Source: an uncultured Verrucomicrobiota bacterium
GTDB taxonomy: Bacteria; Verrucomicrobiota; Verrucomicrobiia; Opitutales; Opitutaceae
Direction of reading: 5' to 3'
Assembly: GCA_903869675.1 (NCBI GenBank)
Contig: CAIQAB010000017.1
Coordinates: forward strand, 248,001 to 312,000
DNA: 64,000 nucleotides
How positions within the stretch are numbered: the first letter of the stretch is position 1; every line of letters begins with the position of its first letter. Below, piece after piece: positions 8,653 to 18,205 of this stretch. Both the position numbers and the translations under genes were made by a program. The notes under the pieces are model-generated. The model had not been told where the DNA came from, searched no databases, and saw only the letters and a program-made list of their open reading frames with translations.

Positions 8653-11016
8653 TCAGGCAGGCCGAAGGGGGTAGCGCTCATCATTGGCTGACGCTGGGCC
8701 GCCTCCTTGGAACGGTCGGACCAAAAACTCTCGAGAGAGACTTCGTGCACCTTCGACATCTAGGCGGTCCCGCGCATTAGAGGAATCAAGCAACGTCGGC
8801 GGAATACACGCGTCGAATTTTTCGAAGCACTTGGTCGCCATTTCCGCACTAAGCTCGGTCGGCTCGCTATCGAAACCAGCGATGAGGGCACAGTGCTGCA
8901 ACAGCCGGGTCTGGTCCCATCCTGGGTAAGTCAGTGACAATTGATCCACCGCGGGGATGACGCCGTCATGCCGGGCGAACAACTCCAGGGTGCGAATAAC
9001 CTTGGTGCCACGCCACGGAAACCACTGCACGCCGCGGTCGGTGACAACCATACCCGTCGACGATACGCCTGACCGTTGCGCAAACCGGCGCGAACACCGC
9101 AGCAGAATCTTGGCATTTTCATCTAACCATTCCGGCACGTCGGTGTCCGTCAAAACCGCGAACATCTCGCGAACAACGCGATCATGGATTTCGCCGCGGT
9201 CGCCCTTGAAGTAAGGGACCCGCGAATGCGTGGACGGCTTCACCAAGACGATACCTTCCGTGTCTCGCACTTCCACCACCTCCCACCTGCGGCCACCCAG
9301 CAATAAATTCTCACCGGGCGGAGGCACGAGACCGGCCGCCAAATTTCCCAGATGCCGGTCGTCATGCAAAACGCTCAACTCTTCGGAACTCTCAAAGGCG
9401 GCGAAAAACGAGCGGTCGGCCGTAATCGTTTCCCCTTCCAGACCGAGAATCATCAAGCCGTCGGCGGTCTGCTCTACCATTTGCAAGTCGCGCAGGCCAC
9501 GCAGCAGCGAAACAAAATCTCCCTGCGAGACGGCACGAAATGGACCACGGACCACGAGCGCATCGAACAAGTCCCGGAGGTTCATACCGCCGGTCTGGCG
9601 TAAATGACTCAGGGTTTGATGAACCAACGTGCTCAGGTTCATCCGGTCGTAGTCCGGCGGCTCCAGCCATTTCTCGATCACCAACCGCACAAGTGCGATC
9701 GCCCGCAGCAGATCGGGGAAAAGGAGATCGGTGACCGTGCTCTTTTCGTTGGGAGTTTCATCCCGGGTGTAGAGCCGCAACACGGAAACGTCTCCGGCGC
9801 GTCGACCCGAGCGCCCGAGACGCTGCATCAGTGACGCCACCGTCCACGGTGGATCAATCTGCCCGACGGCTTTCACGGACCCGATGTCGATCCCCATTTC
9901 GAGCGTGCTGGAGCAGAAGGCGGTCGCCGGTCGACCGCTCTTAAGGATTTCCTCGGCCGACTCGCGTTCATCCTTCGAAAGCGATCCGTGATGAACCAGA
10001 AACGGGTCCGCCTTCCACTTTTCCAGAAGCGCCCGCTGGTGGCAATGATCTGCCGCGAGTTCGATTACCTTTTTCGAGTTTCCAAAAATGAGATTCGTCC
10101 CGTTCCGAAAGTGGCGGCAGATGTCGCCGGCAATGTCGGCCACCTCGGTGGTCACGATTTCCGGGTCCGTTACATATTTCCCGGACTCAAACTGTTTTTC
10201 CAGCGGCGCAGGTTTGCTCAATTCGGCGGGCGGCACCTCCTCAAGTTTTTGTTCCCACTCAGACGCCGACAGCCGAAACCGCGACACCACGTGGTCCTCA
10301 TTGTTCTTTTTCTCGATGGCAGAGAGATGGCCGCGAATCCCGAGCTTGATTGAGCGCCCGACTTTCGGGCCTTCGAGCACAACCACCGCTGCCGGCGCAT
10401 CGGGATTCAGAAAAACCCTCGCCGCTTCCAAATTACCGATGGTCGCGGAAAGGCCGATCATGCGCGGGTTGCAACCGGCGTGCGATCTGATGCGGGAAAT
10501 CAGACTACGGAGATGGATTCCGCGCACGTTGTCCAAGAAGGCGTGCAGTTCATCGATGACGATGAACCGAAGTCCGGAAAACAGCTTGGGCACCTCGAGC
10601 CCGCGCCGAGCAAACATGGCTTCGAGCGATTCCGGTGTGATCAACAAAATGCCCGACGGCGAAATTCGGGTCTTCGCTTTTTCGCCCTGCGCAACATCCC
10701 CGTGCCAGCGATGCACCGGTAACTGACAACGCTCACAAATCCTCTCGAGCCGTTCAAACTGGTCGTTGATCAGGGCCTTGAGCGGCCCGACATACATCGC
10801 GCGGATCGAGCCATCGGGCTCATCCGCGATCATCGACATAACCGGCAAAAAAGCGGCCTCGGTCTTGCCCCCCGCCGTAGGAGCCGTGATCACTACGTGG
10901 GCCGATTGCTGGATTACCACCGGGATGGCGGCCGCCTGAATGGGATTAAGCTGCTCCCAGCCCATGTCCCAGATCGCGTGCTTGACGCCGGGATGGAGCA
11001 ACTCGAATGCGCTCAT
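8653..11016 (-). CDS. sngC: Shango-type superfamily 2 DEAD/DEAH helicase (SngC)
   Basis: A 787-residue Lhr-like helicase and third gene of the defence cluster. Visible motifs: Q-motif region NPIQAAAIP (about 24-32), Walker A APTAGGKT (45-52), a DELH box (155-158), SAT (190-192), and the C-terminal arginine-finger motif VI MQRLGRSGRRAGD. The C-terminal third resembles the accessory domains of Lhr/BrxHI helicases. The ATG follows the ATPase stop by one base, so translation is probably coupled. In Shango systems this helicase works with a TerB-domain protein and an ATPase against phage; BrxHI of type 2 BREX is the nearest alternative, but no pglX/pglZ genes are present. Confidence 0.85.
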   Translation of the reverse strand: MSAFELLHPGVKHAIWDMGWEQLNPIQAAAIPVVIQQSAHVVITAPTAGGKTEAAFLPVMSMIADEPDGSIRAMYVGPLKALINDQFERLERICERCQLPVHRWHGDVAQGEKAKTRISPSGILLITPESLEAMFARRGLEVPKLFSGLRFIVIDELHAFLDNVRGIHLRSLISRIRSHAGCNPRMIGLSATIGNLEAARVFLNPDAPAAVVVLEGPKVGRSIKLGIRGHLSAIEKKNNEDHVVSRFRLSASEWEQKLEEVPPAELSKPAPLEKQFESGKYVTDPEIVTTEVADIAGDICRHFRNGTNLIFGNSKKVIELAADHCHQRALLEKWKADPFLVHHGSLSKDERESAEEILKSGRPATAFCSSTLEMGIDIGSVKAVGQIDPPWTVASLMQRLGRSGRRAGDVSVLRLYTRDETPNEKSTVTDLLFPDLLRAIALVRLVIEKWLEPPDYDRMNLSTLVHQTLSHLRQTGGMNLRDLFDALVVRGPFRAVSQGDFVSLLRGLRDLQMVEQTADGLMILGLEGETITADRSFFAAFESSEELSVLHDDRHLGNLAAGLVPPPGENLLLGGRRWEVVEVRDTEGIVLVKPSTHSRVPYFKGDRGEIHDRVVREMFAVLTDTDVPEWLDENAKILLRCSRRFAQRSGVSSTGMVVTDRGVQWFPWRGTKVIRTLELFARHDGVIPAVDQLSLTYPGWDQTRLLQHCALIAGFDSEPTELSAEMATKCFEKFDACIPPTLLDSSNARDRLDVEGARSLSREFLVRPFQGGGPASANDERYPLRPA

Positions 11017-11017
11017 C

Positions 11018-12367
11018 TTACAATTTCAGCGTCGAAAGATCGTCCGTGTCGTCCGGTGCAACAATTCCCGCGGCAAGTTCTTCCTCCACCGTGGTCGGCT
11101 TCTCAGCCTTTCGGATAAAGGCGCCGGTGTTCACCAAATCCTGCCAATTCGCACCGGGATTCTGATCAAGGACACTCAGGAGCCCAACGAATGAGCGCAC
11201 CACATCGCGCGGCGTCTTGAAATACTCCGCGCCCAGCACCTCGTTGGCGCGACGCAGGACCGCGAGCAACGCCTCATCTGTAACGGCATACTTTGTCGAA
11301 TCACCGGAGGCATGAACGTGCCGGATGTTCGCGAGCAAAACGAACAGTTCCTCCGCCGACAGGCTCGCCAGCTTCACCACCGGCCCGGAAAAATCTACGA
11401 GCCCGTCGTGAATGAAGTCATGCCCCTTCAGCCGCGTCCGCAGCGCTTCATAGCTGAACAACCCGCGCCGCGAATCCTCGACGCATTCATCCGTGCCCGC
11501 GAACACGAAGCCGAGATTCCCGACCGATCCTTGAAGGCAGTCGTTAATCAAGGTGAGAACCATCTCATAGTTCGCTTGGCGCGCACGCTTGCTCGGCAAG
11601 CGATGCGACAGCACGACCAGTTCGTCGATGTTGGTTAGTATTCCCGCGTAACCGGCCTTCACAGAGAACGCCGCCATCAATTTCAGCGAATCATAGAACG
11701 ACTCGTCGTTGATAATCCTTCGCACCCCCAGCGCCTGCCTCGCGTCCGTCTTGGTCTGAAACTCGGCTCGGAGCCAACGCAATGCCGCCGCCTTCAGCGC
11801 ATCGTCTCCCGCGACGTGCCCCTCGTAGTATCGGGCCAACACCTCGGCAAACTCGAAGCCTCCCACCATTTCCTGCAAATCCTTGAGGTCGCTGAAAAGA
11901 CGCGCCTTGACCTGATCGTCACCGCCTCCGGCTCCCTTCACTTCCTGGCTGATCCGCGAAATCCACTGCTCAACCAAACCCGGCAGACCGCCACCGTCAG
12001 GTTTGGCGCGCGTGGCGAGATTGCGCATGAGCTCATTGTAGAGCGCCTGTGCTTCTCCCGTGGTGGAGTAGAGCCGTCGCTCCATCGTCATATCCGCGTG
12101 CAGGACCACGAGGTTCTTCTGCAGCGCTAGCGTCCGGACGAGATTAAGAAAAAAGCTCTTTCCCGACCCAAACCGCCCGACGACGATCCGAAACGACGCG
12201 GCGCCTCCCGCAATCCGTTCGAGGTCCTGCAGCATGGCTTCGACCTCTTTCTTGCGTCCGACCTGGATCAAATGCAGCCCCTGCCGCGGCACCAACCCGG
12301 CCTGTAGCGACTGAATAACGGCGTCGCGTTCACGACGTTTGATGGCGACGGGGGCGGGCGTGGACAT
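11018..12367 (-). CDS. sngB: Shango-type ATPase (SngB), BrxD-like
   Basis: A 449-residue P-loop ATPase related to the DUF2791/BrxD family. The N-terminus (RRERDAVIQSLQAGLVPRQG) is the segment seen before the P-loop in this family, and Walker A is GRFGSGKS at about residues 64-71. A Walker-B-like hydrophobic stretch ending in acidic residues (AGILTNIDELVVL) and a sensor-like FVFAGTDE follow. It lies 5 bases after the TerB gene and 1 base before the helicase. Known family pairing of this ATPase with an Lhr-like helicase occurs both in BREX type 2 and in Shango; the TerB partner favours Shango. Confidence 0.85.
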   Translation of the reverse strand: MSTPAPVAIKRRERDAVIQSLQAGLVPRQGLHLIQVGRKKEVEAMLQDLERIAGGAASFRIVVGRFGSGKSFFLNLVRTLALQKNLVVLHADMTMERRLYSTTGEAQALYNELMRNLATRAKPDGGGLPGLVEQWISRISQEVKGAGGGDDQVKARLFSDLKDLQEMVGGFEFAEVLARYYEGHVAGDDALKAAALRWLRAEFQTKTDARQALGVRRIINDESFYDSLKLMAAFSVKAGYAGILTNIDELVVLSHRLPSKRARQANYEMVLTLINDCLQGSVGNLGFVFAGTDECVEDSRRGLFSYEALRTRLKGHDFIHDGLVDFSGPVVKLASLSAEELFVLLANIRHVHASGDSTKYAVTDEALLAVLRRANEVLGAEYFKTPRDVVRSFVGLLSVLDQNPGANWQDLVNTGAFIRKAEKPTTVEEELAAGIVAPDDTDDLSTLKL

Positions 12368-12372
12368 GGAAG

Positions 12373-14736
12373 CTAGGTGTTGGGTTTTAGCAGATCAAAG
12401 CGGATTGAAATCGGATCGTCGCCCTCCAGCACGAAATCGCCCAGATGCTCGTCGGACCACGAATTTACCGCGTCGATCACGCCGGCCGGCATCAAATGGT
12501 GCCGAGCAACCAACGCCGAAAACTCTGTCATCGGCCATTGAGCACGGGCGAAAAGTTCAATGACCACCGCATGCAAACGGGGGTCCAGCCCGGCAAGTTC
12601 CCAATCGCTCTTCGGTGGCACAGAAATCGGAGCGACCGCAGCGGGTGACGGAGAGGGCTGAGAGGCAGCGGCCGGCGCAACCTCAGATTCATCCGCCATC
12701 ACGGCCGAGAGGATCTTCACGACCTCGGAGGTCTCGCGAGAAATCGCCGCGATCCGTGATGCATCTAGCGCGAATACAGGTTTACCGCCAATCGGCGGCC
12801 TAACTGCCGGCTTTGGCAATATTGGACGCGGAATAGTCTCACCGACGTCCTCGGCCGGCGCTTCAACCACCATTTTTTCCTGAAAATCACCAAGCCCCGG
12901 AAGTATCCGATCAATCGTGTTGGCCGGCAACGCGAGCAAATCGACAATCCGGGCCAAAACTTTCTTTTCGCCCTCGGTAATGAGGCCGTCCGCCGCCGCG
13001 AGGTGCACGAGGGCGGTGGCAATCTGTTCACGCTTCGCCGGACCCAACCGACGGGTTACCTTGGTCAGATTGGCCGAGGCAAGAGATCGATTCCGCGTGA
13101 GCAGCTGCCCGTAGGCTTTCAACCGTATATCGTCCACCGGATCGCCTCCCAGTGCCGCCCCGACCTGGGACTGAATCGCCAATGACTCCTCGTTGCTAAT
13201 CGAACCGTCGGCCGTCGCGACGAGATGGAATAGCTGAAGCAATGTGGCGGCTCCCAAGTAGGTCGGCGTGGGATGCGTGGCGACCACGCCTAGGAACTTG
13301 AAGACCGCCAACTCGTCCTTCGCCTTGTAGCTCACCCCCAAAGCGCTCGCGTCGGGCTCCACGCAGTATCCATCGGAATTAAGTTTTTCCACCAATTGCC
13401 GGCTCGACTGCACCGAAGCGCGCGCCTCCTCGGGCAGACCGACCAACGAACGCAGCTCGCCGGCCGTGATAAACGAGACGCCCGGGCTCAACGCGTCGTC
13501 GGAGGCGATTTCAGCGAGACGCTCGGCGTAAGCCGGAGCCTCGGCACGCTGGGCGTTGTCCTCACTCGAAACCAAGGGTCGAACCCCAACCATCTGGTGC
13601 GGTTTGCTGCTGAAGACACCGCCCAACTGATCAAAACAAAGCCGCGGCTCCACATTCGCCAAGTTGAGGCTGAGAAAAGTGGGCCGCGGGGTGTTGATAC
13701 TGGCTAGGCAAACAGCCTCCATCCGACCATTCGCGGGATTGATACCTCGCACCCAACCGTTGAACACGACCGCGCCCGCGACGCTTGCGGTGTCAGCCTC
13801 GAACAACTCGTGCACGGTGCGCAGCGCCGTTTGCACCAACAGGTCGGCGTAGAGCCGTTGCGCTTCCGATTCCGTGATGTTCTTTTCCGTGAAAGCATCC
13901 TTGGACTTGTTGTAACGCACCTCGGACAAGCGGGGCAGGCTGGGATAGTCAGGGAGCGTGTAGTCGACAATGACGGTTCCGCTCGCCTCCAGAAAATCCA
14001 AGGTAAACTCCTTCGGAAACAGATCGGGATAACTGCTGCGCGTCAGGACCATGTCACAGTAGTCCAAGACTGCCTTCGCCTCTCCTCGGCGATACGCCGC
14101 CTCCTTGGCATCAATGGCCGCATTGTGGGCCGCCTTCTTTTTCTCGAACTGCTCCTTCTCGGATGTCCACGCGGAGTGTTGTGCCAAAGCGCGGTGATAA
14201 ATTGTCTGATTCTCGTCGGTGATCCGGGCCACGTCTGCTTGGTGCTTCGCCGTGTCTCGCTCAAATTCCGCTAGGGCTGCGGCTTCTTTCTTCCGGCGCA
14301 ACGACGGGATTAACTTATCGAACAGCGATAGGTCAGGCTGGTAGCGTGGAATTTCCCGGCGAGGCGCCGCCGGGACATCGCGGTAGAACGGATCAGCGGG
14401 GGGTGGCGCAAAGTTGTCCTTCCGTTTCAGTTCATCGAAATTGATGCGATCATCGACCGAAAGCGTTGATTTGAGAATCGTGCGACATGCCTGAAGCGCA
14501 GCCTGCGCCTCCCGCGTTCTCTCTTCCGCTTCCTCAAGCCCAGCCTCTTGGGTGGCCCTGCGGTCGGCAACTGACTGGCGCTTGGCGTCGAGTTCCAGGC
14601 GGCGGCGATACAATGACTCCCACTCCGCACCAATCACTGCACCACGGGCCCGGAGGAGATCGGCATCATCCCCGCGCAAGACACGGTGACGACCGAGACC
14701 TTTATGCGTCAGAGTTATCTCGTAGCGGTAGCGCAT
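12373..14736 (-). CDS. sngA: Shango-type TerB-domain protein (SngA)
   Basis: A 787-residue protein and first gene of the defence operon. N-terminal basic segment, then a charged coiled coil (about 40-220), a TerB-N-like middle region, and a helical TerB-like region at about 495-605 with two acidic turns, VATADGSISNEES and LAAADGLITEGEKKV, typical of metal-binding TerB repeats. After this comes an Ala/Pro-rich linker and a C-terminal helical domain. The start is placed at ATG 14736 (MRYRYEITLTHKG): a longer frame would begin within 50 bases of the boundary direct repeat and encode non-conserved residues. Function in defence is inferred from the Shango gene set. Confidence 0.82.
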   Translation of the reverse strand: MRYRYEITLTHKGLGRHRVLRGDDADLLRARGAVIGAEWESLYRRRLELDAKRQSVADRRATQEAGLEEAEERTREAQAALQACRTILKSTLSVDDRINFDELKRKDNFAPPPADPFYRDVPAAPRREIPRYQPDLSLFDKLIPSLRRKKEAAALAEFERDTAKHQADVARITDENQTIYHRALAQHSAWTSEKEQFEKKKAAHNAAIDAKEAAYRRGEAKAVLDYCDMVLTRSSYPDLFPKEFTLDFLEASGTVIVDYTLPDYPSLPRLSEVRYNKSKDAFTEKNITESEAQRLYADLLVQTALRTVHELFEADTASVAGAVVFNGWVRGINPANGRMEAVCLASINTPRPTFLSLNLANVEPRLCFDQLGGVFSSKPHQMVGVRPLVSSEDNAQRAEAPAYAERLAEIASDDALSPGVSFITAGELRSLVGLPEEARASVQSSRQLVEKLNSDGYCVEPDASALGVSYKAKDELAVFKFLGVVATHPTPTYLGAATLLQLFHLVATADGSISNEESLAIQSQVGAALGGDPVDDIRLKAYGQLLTRNRSLASANLTKVTRRLGPAKREQIATALVHLAAADGLITEGEKKVLARIVDLLALPANTIDRILPGLGDFQEKMVVEAPAEDVGETIPRPILPKPAVRPPIGGKPVFALDASRIAAISRETSEVVKILSAVMADESEVAPAAASQPSPSPAAVAPISVPPKSDWELAGLDPRLHAVVIELFARAQWPMTEFSALVARHHLMPAGVIDAVNSWSDEHLGDFVLEGDDPISIRFDLLKPNT

Positions 14737-14780
14737 GATGCAGATGGCACTTAACGCCCCGGATAACGGCAACCCAATTT

Positions 14781-14807
14781 CGCCCACCGCCCGGCGGCGG
14801 GGTGACC
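14781..14807 (+). repeat. Right direct repeat of the island (27 bp)
   Basis: Exact copy of 7175-7201 standing alone, without the rest of the 79-residue gene, 45 bases upstream of the SngA start. Marks the right boundary of the inserted segment. Confidence 0.8.
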
Positions 14808-14903
14808 CGTGCCGTCTTAGCGGGAGTCCCGAAGCCTTGCCCTAAACTCCCGGCGTCGTTGGCGTGACTTGGCGAACCGCGCAAAATCCGCCCACTCTGC
14901 ACC

Positions 14904-15905
14904 ATGCAACCCGCCCCCCTCGCCGCCTGCCTCGCCGCCCTCCTTCCCCTCGCCATGCCCGCCGCCACCCCGCCCACCCCCATCCTCGACGGCTTCACCG
15001 CCGACCCCTCCATCCGCGTCTTCGGCGACGCCTACTACCTCTACCCGACCTCCGACAAACCCGACTGGCTGACGACCGACTTCTCCGTCTGGTCCTCGCG
15101 CGACCTCGTGACCTGGAAAAAGGAACGCATGATCCTCGACGTCGCCAACGACCTGAAATGGGCGAACATCCGCGCCTGGGCCCCCGACTGCATCGAACGC
15201 GACGGCAGCTACTTCTTCTACTTCTGCGCCGACGGCAAAGTCGGCGTCGCCACCGGTCGCTCGCCCGCCGGCCCCTTCGTCGACGCGCTCGGCAAACCCC
15301 TGCTCGACCGCAAGGCCGACGCCCGCTTCACCACCAACACGATCGACCCGTATCCGTTCATCGACGACGACGGCCAGGCCTATCTTTACTGGGGCAACGG
15401 CGCCGAGCGCGCCAACGCCCTCCGCCTGACGCGCGACATGCTCGCCGTCGAGGGCGACCTGATCGACATCCCGATCAAGGGCCGCAGCTCAGGCGTGGTC
15501 GTCGATTTCCGCGAGGGCGTGGTCGTCTTCAAGCGCGCCGGCCGCTACTACTTCATGTGGTCGGTGGACGACGCCCGCAGCGACGACTACCGCGTGGCCT
15601 ACGGCACCGCCAGCTCGCCGCTCGGCCCGGTGACGATCCCCGCCGAGGGTTCGCTCGTGCTGGCCAAGCACGGCCTCGTCAAAGGCACCGGCCACCACAG
15701 CGTGGTCAACGTGCCCGGCACCGACCGCTGGTATGTCGCCTACCACCGCCACGCCATCCCCGACGGCAGCGGCTACAAACGCGAAACCTGCCTCGCCCGC
15801 ATGGAATTCAACCCCGCCGGCTCCATCCGCACCATCGACCCGATGGTCCCCGCCTTCCAGCCAGGCGACACCGGCGAACCGCTGGTCAACGGCCGCGGCC
15901 GTTGA
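14904..15905 (+). CDS. Secreted glycoside hydrolase family 43 enzyme
   Basis: A 333-residue five-bladed propeller hydrolase, likely an alpha-L-arabinofuranosidase or beta-xylosidase removing side chains of plant polysaccharides. A signal peptide is seen at residues 1-21. Candidate catalytic residues of GH43 are Asp34 (FTADPSI), Asp148 (TIDPYPFIDDDG) and Glu204 (FREGVVVFK). The blade motif YLYWGNG is also present. It stands 96 bases right of the island boundary and about 90 bases before a pectate lyase gene, suggesting a small pectin-degrading group. Exact specificity cannot be told from the sequence. Confidence 0.85.
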   Translation: MQPAPLAACLAALLPLAMPAATPPTPILDGFTADPSIRVFGDAYYLYPTSDKPDWLTTDFSVWSSRDLVTWKKERMILDVANDLKWANIRAWAPDCIERDGSYFFYFCADGKVGVATGRSPAGPFVDALGKPLLDRKADARFTTNTIDPYPFIDDDGQAYLYWGNGAERANALRLTRDMLAVEGDLIDIPIKGRSSGVVVDFREGVVVFKRAGRYYFMWSVDDARSDDYRVAYGTASSPLGPVTIPAEGSLVLAKHGLVKGTGHHSVVNVPGTDRWYVAYHRHAIPDGSGYKRETCLARMEFNPAGSIRTIDPMVPAFQPGDTGEPLVNGRGR

Positions 15906-15997
15906 GTCTGGCCAACGCCTCCGCCCGAGGCGCGCGCAACAATGCGCCTGTGGTGCACTCGACTCCTCCCGGAAGTCGGGTAAACCAACTTCACCCC

Positions 15998-17683
15998 ATG
16001 TCCCTACGCCACCCGACCGCCTGGCTCGCCGTCACGCTGCTGTGTCTGCTCGCGCCCACCCTGCGCGCCGAAAGTTACGCGGATTGGCTTAACGCTAATT
16101 TCATCGGCGATGCCGCCAGTCCCAACCCCTTGATCGACCCGGACGGGGACGGCCTGAGCAACCTGGCAGAATACGCCTTCGGCCTAAACCCCAAGTCGCC
16201 CTCCGCCGACACGCCGCCGCTTTCAGCGCCCACCGCACCGGCCGCGACGGGGGAAATCACCTTCGAGCTGCTCGAACGCGCCGGCCCCCGCGCAGGGGTG
16301 CAGATCGATCTCGAACTGTCATCGAATCTCACCACCTGGATTCGCCCGCCCTGGCTGCGGACTACGCTGGCGGCGCGCACGGGCGATCCCGCCGGCTCGG
16401 TGCGCACCCAGTTCTACACCCGCCCGCCCGCCCGCGGCACCTGGTTCGCCCGCGTGCGGGTGACGGCGGTCGATCTCGCCCTCGAGACCGCCGCCTACTA
16501 CGTCTCGCCCACCGGGGACGATGCCGCCGCCGGCACGAAGGCAGCCCCCTTCGCCACCATCAAAAAAGCCGCCGAACTCGCCCAGCCCGGCCAGCTCGTC
16601 TACCTCCGCGGCGGCACCTACTCCGCAATCACCAAAATCAGCCTCACCCGCGCCGGCACCGCCACGACCCCCATCCGCATCCGCGCCTACCCGGGCGAAC
16701 ACCCGGTGCTGGATGTCTCCGCCACGGATGCCTCGACCGGCCAGGACGCGATCTCGATCAGCGGCTCGTTTTACCGCCTCTACGGCCTCGAAATCGTCGG
16801 CTCCGCGCACAACTCGGTGAAAATCTCCGGCAACGACAACACAATCGAGAACTGCATCAGCCGCGCCGCCCGCAACACCGGTTTCCACATCACCGGTGGC
16901 ACCGCCGGCACCACCTATCCGGCCCGCAATACCTACCTGAACTGCGACTCGATCCGCAGCTTCGACGCCCCCATCGGCGGCAACGCCGACGGCTTCAGCG
17001 CGAAGTGGAATCTCGGCCCCGGCAATGTCTTCCGCGGTTGCCGCGCGATTGAAAACTCCGACGACGGCTGGGATCTCTGGATGGGCGACGGCAGCGTGCT
17101 GATCGAAAACTGCCGCGCCATCCGCAACGGGATCAACGTCTGGGCCAGCGCGACCTTCAACGGCAACGGCCAGGGCTTCAAGCTGGGCGGCAACAACGTC
17201 GGCGCCCCCCACCGCCTCGTGCGCAGCCTCGCCTGGGGCAACCGCTCCTACGGCATAGACCAAAACAACAACCCCACCGGCCTGACGGTCGATCAAAACG
17301 TGTGCTGGGACAACGCGAGCGGAGTGCTGAACCTCAATCACGTCGGGGTGACGCTCGTCGGAAATCACACGGTCCGCAACAACGTGGGCATCGCCGGCAC
17401 CGGCTCGGCAACGGTGTCCATCGGCGGCACCTCCCCCGTCGTGCAAAACAACGGCTGGCAACTCTTCACCGGCACGAGTGTCGCCAAGCTGGCCGATTTT
17501 ATCGACAGCAACGGGACTGCCGCCATGAACGCGGCCCGCCGCGAGGATGGCGGCCTGCCGGAGGACTTCTTTATGCGCCCCGTCTTCGGCAGCCGTTTCA
17601 TCGACCGGGGCGTGACGATCACCGGCGACACCTGGCTCGGCACCGCCCCCGATCTGGGCGCCTACGAGGCGCCGGCCTGGTAA
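15998..17683 (+). CDS. Secreted right-handed beta-helix pectate lyase, PL9-like
   Basis: A 561-residue exported protein: signal peptide (1-24), a short acidic segment DPDGDGLSNLAEYAFGLNP (47-65) common in verrucomicrobial secreted proteins, a beta-rich linker domain (to about 160), then parallel beta-helix repeats. Family 9 pectate lyase hallmarks are GGNADGFSAKW (about 328-337) and NSDDGWDLW (353-361), which carry the calcium-binding aspartates, and GQGFKLGG (391-398), whose lysine is the candidate catalytic base. It would cleave polygalacturonate by beta-elimination. The ATG at 15998 is chosen for the signal peptide; the frame is open upstream without homology. Confidence 0.85.
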   Translation: MSLRHPTAWLAVTLLCLLAPTLRAESYADWLNANFIGDAASPNPLIDPDGDGLSNLAEYAFGLNPKSPSADTPPLSAPTAPAATGEITFELLERAGPRAGVQIDLELSSNLTTWIRPPWLRTTLAARTGDPAGSVRTQFYTRPPARGTWFARVRVTAVDLALETAAYYVSPTGDDAAAGTKAAPFATIKKAAELAQPGQLVYLRGGTYSAITKISLTRAGTATTPIRIRAYPGEHPVLDVSATDASTGQDAISISGSFYRLYGLEIVGSAHNSVKISGNDNTIENCISRAARNTGFHITGGTAGTTYPARNTYLNCDSIRSFDAPIGGNADGFSAKWNLGPGNVFRGCRAIENSDDGWDLWMGDGSVLIENCRAIRNGINVWASATFNGNGQGFKLGGNNVGAPHRLVRSLAWGNRSYGIDQNNNPTGLTVDQNVCWDNASGVLNLNHVGVTLVGNHTVRNNVGIAGTGSATVSIGGTSPVVQNNGWQLFTGTSVAKLADFIDSNGTAAMNAARREDGGLPEDFFMRPVFGSRFIDRGVTITGDTWLGTAPDLGAYEAPAW

Positions 17684-17952
17684 GGGAGCGCCCGGTCCAG
17701 TCCCCAGGTCGAATGGGCCTCTGCTTCGAGGTGCTCGAAGCGGGGGTGGGCGAAGATGGGGCGTCGACCGTTTCGCCGCGCTCTTTGGCGGCGTCTTTGA
17801 GCGCGCCACCCAGGCCGGCGACGAGGTGGTTGTAGTCGCCGAGGTTTTGGCGGAGGCGGGTCTTGCTCCGTCCGGGCTAGTAACCGCCTTCGTCAATGAG
17901 CTTCAGATCGCAACCGACGCGCTTCCAGACGAGGGCGGCGGTGGGAGGCATG
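17660..17952 (-). pseudogene. Possible decayed gene of unknown family
   Basis: In the 520-base gap between the lyase and the rhamnose operon, one minus frame reads like protein (MPPTAALVWKRVGCDLKLID...), hits a TAG after GGY, continues in the same frame (KTRLRQNLGDYNHLVAGLGG), then needs one shift to go on as IFAHPRFEHLEAEA. The pattern suggests a gene broken by one stop and one frameshift, overlapping the lyase 3' end. I do not recognise the family. Nothing else is seen in 17953-18073. Confidence 0.3.
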
Positions 17953-18073
17953 CGTAGAAGCGTAGCGGGCGGCCGGGCCGCGGGCGGAAAAAAGGAACGG
18001 GGCGAGAAGACAAAAGAGCCTGAAAGGTCGGCAGCCGAAAGCACGCGCAGGCGGGGCGATGGTGGCCGGGCGC

Positions 18074-18110
18074 GAAAAAGCCCGCAGCTTTTTCGGCCGC
18101 GGGCTTTTTC
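18074..18110. terminator. Bidirectional intrinsic terminator
   Basis: A 12-bp perfect stem GAAAAAGCCCGC/GCGGGCTTTTTC with a 13-base loop and T tracts on both strands. It lies between the plus-strand lyase gene and the end of the minus-strand rhamnose operon. Confidence 0.85.
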
Positions 18111-18205
18111 GTTTTTGCGAGCTGGACCCACGGCACGCAGCGGGCCCACCACTGGTCCGCCGCGCGCAACCCGTCAACACGACGGGCGATCCCGGTTTCG
18201 CGGGC

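Larger units (their letters stand above)
7202..14807. mobile_element. Accessory (defence) island inserted at the 3' end of a small gene
   Basis: The segment lies between two exact 27-bp copies of the end of the 79-residue gene and has an internal partial duplicate of that gene. Its contents are accessory: a VapBC-like pair and a Shango-type defence cluster, all on the minus strand while the flanking genes are on plus. No integrase, transposase or tRNA is visible inside or beside it, so the mechanism is unknown. Two successive insertions (7202-8347, then 8348-14807) would also explain the three repeat copies. Confidence 0.6.

Noticed and set aside
8571-8759. 62-codon minus frame overlapping the helicase end
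   Set aside because: No start signal or recognisable motif; overlaps the SngC coding end in another frame.
8653-14736. Type 2 BREX locus suggested by BrxD-like and BrxHI-like genes
   Set aside because: No pglW, pglX, pglY or pglZ and a TerB-domain gene instead, which fits Shango.
7202-14807. Prophage or integrative element with its own integrase
   Set aside because: No recombinase, phage structural gene or tRNA target in or near the island.
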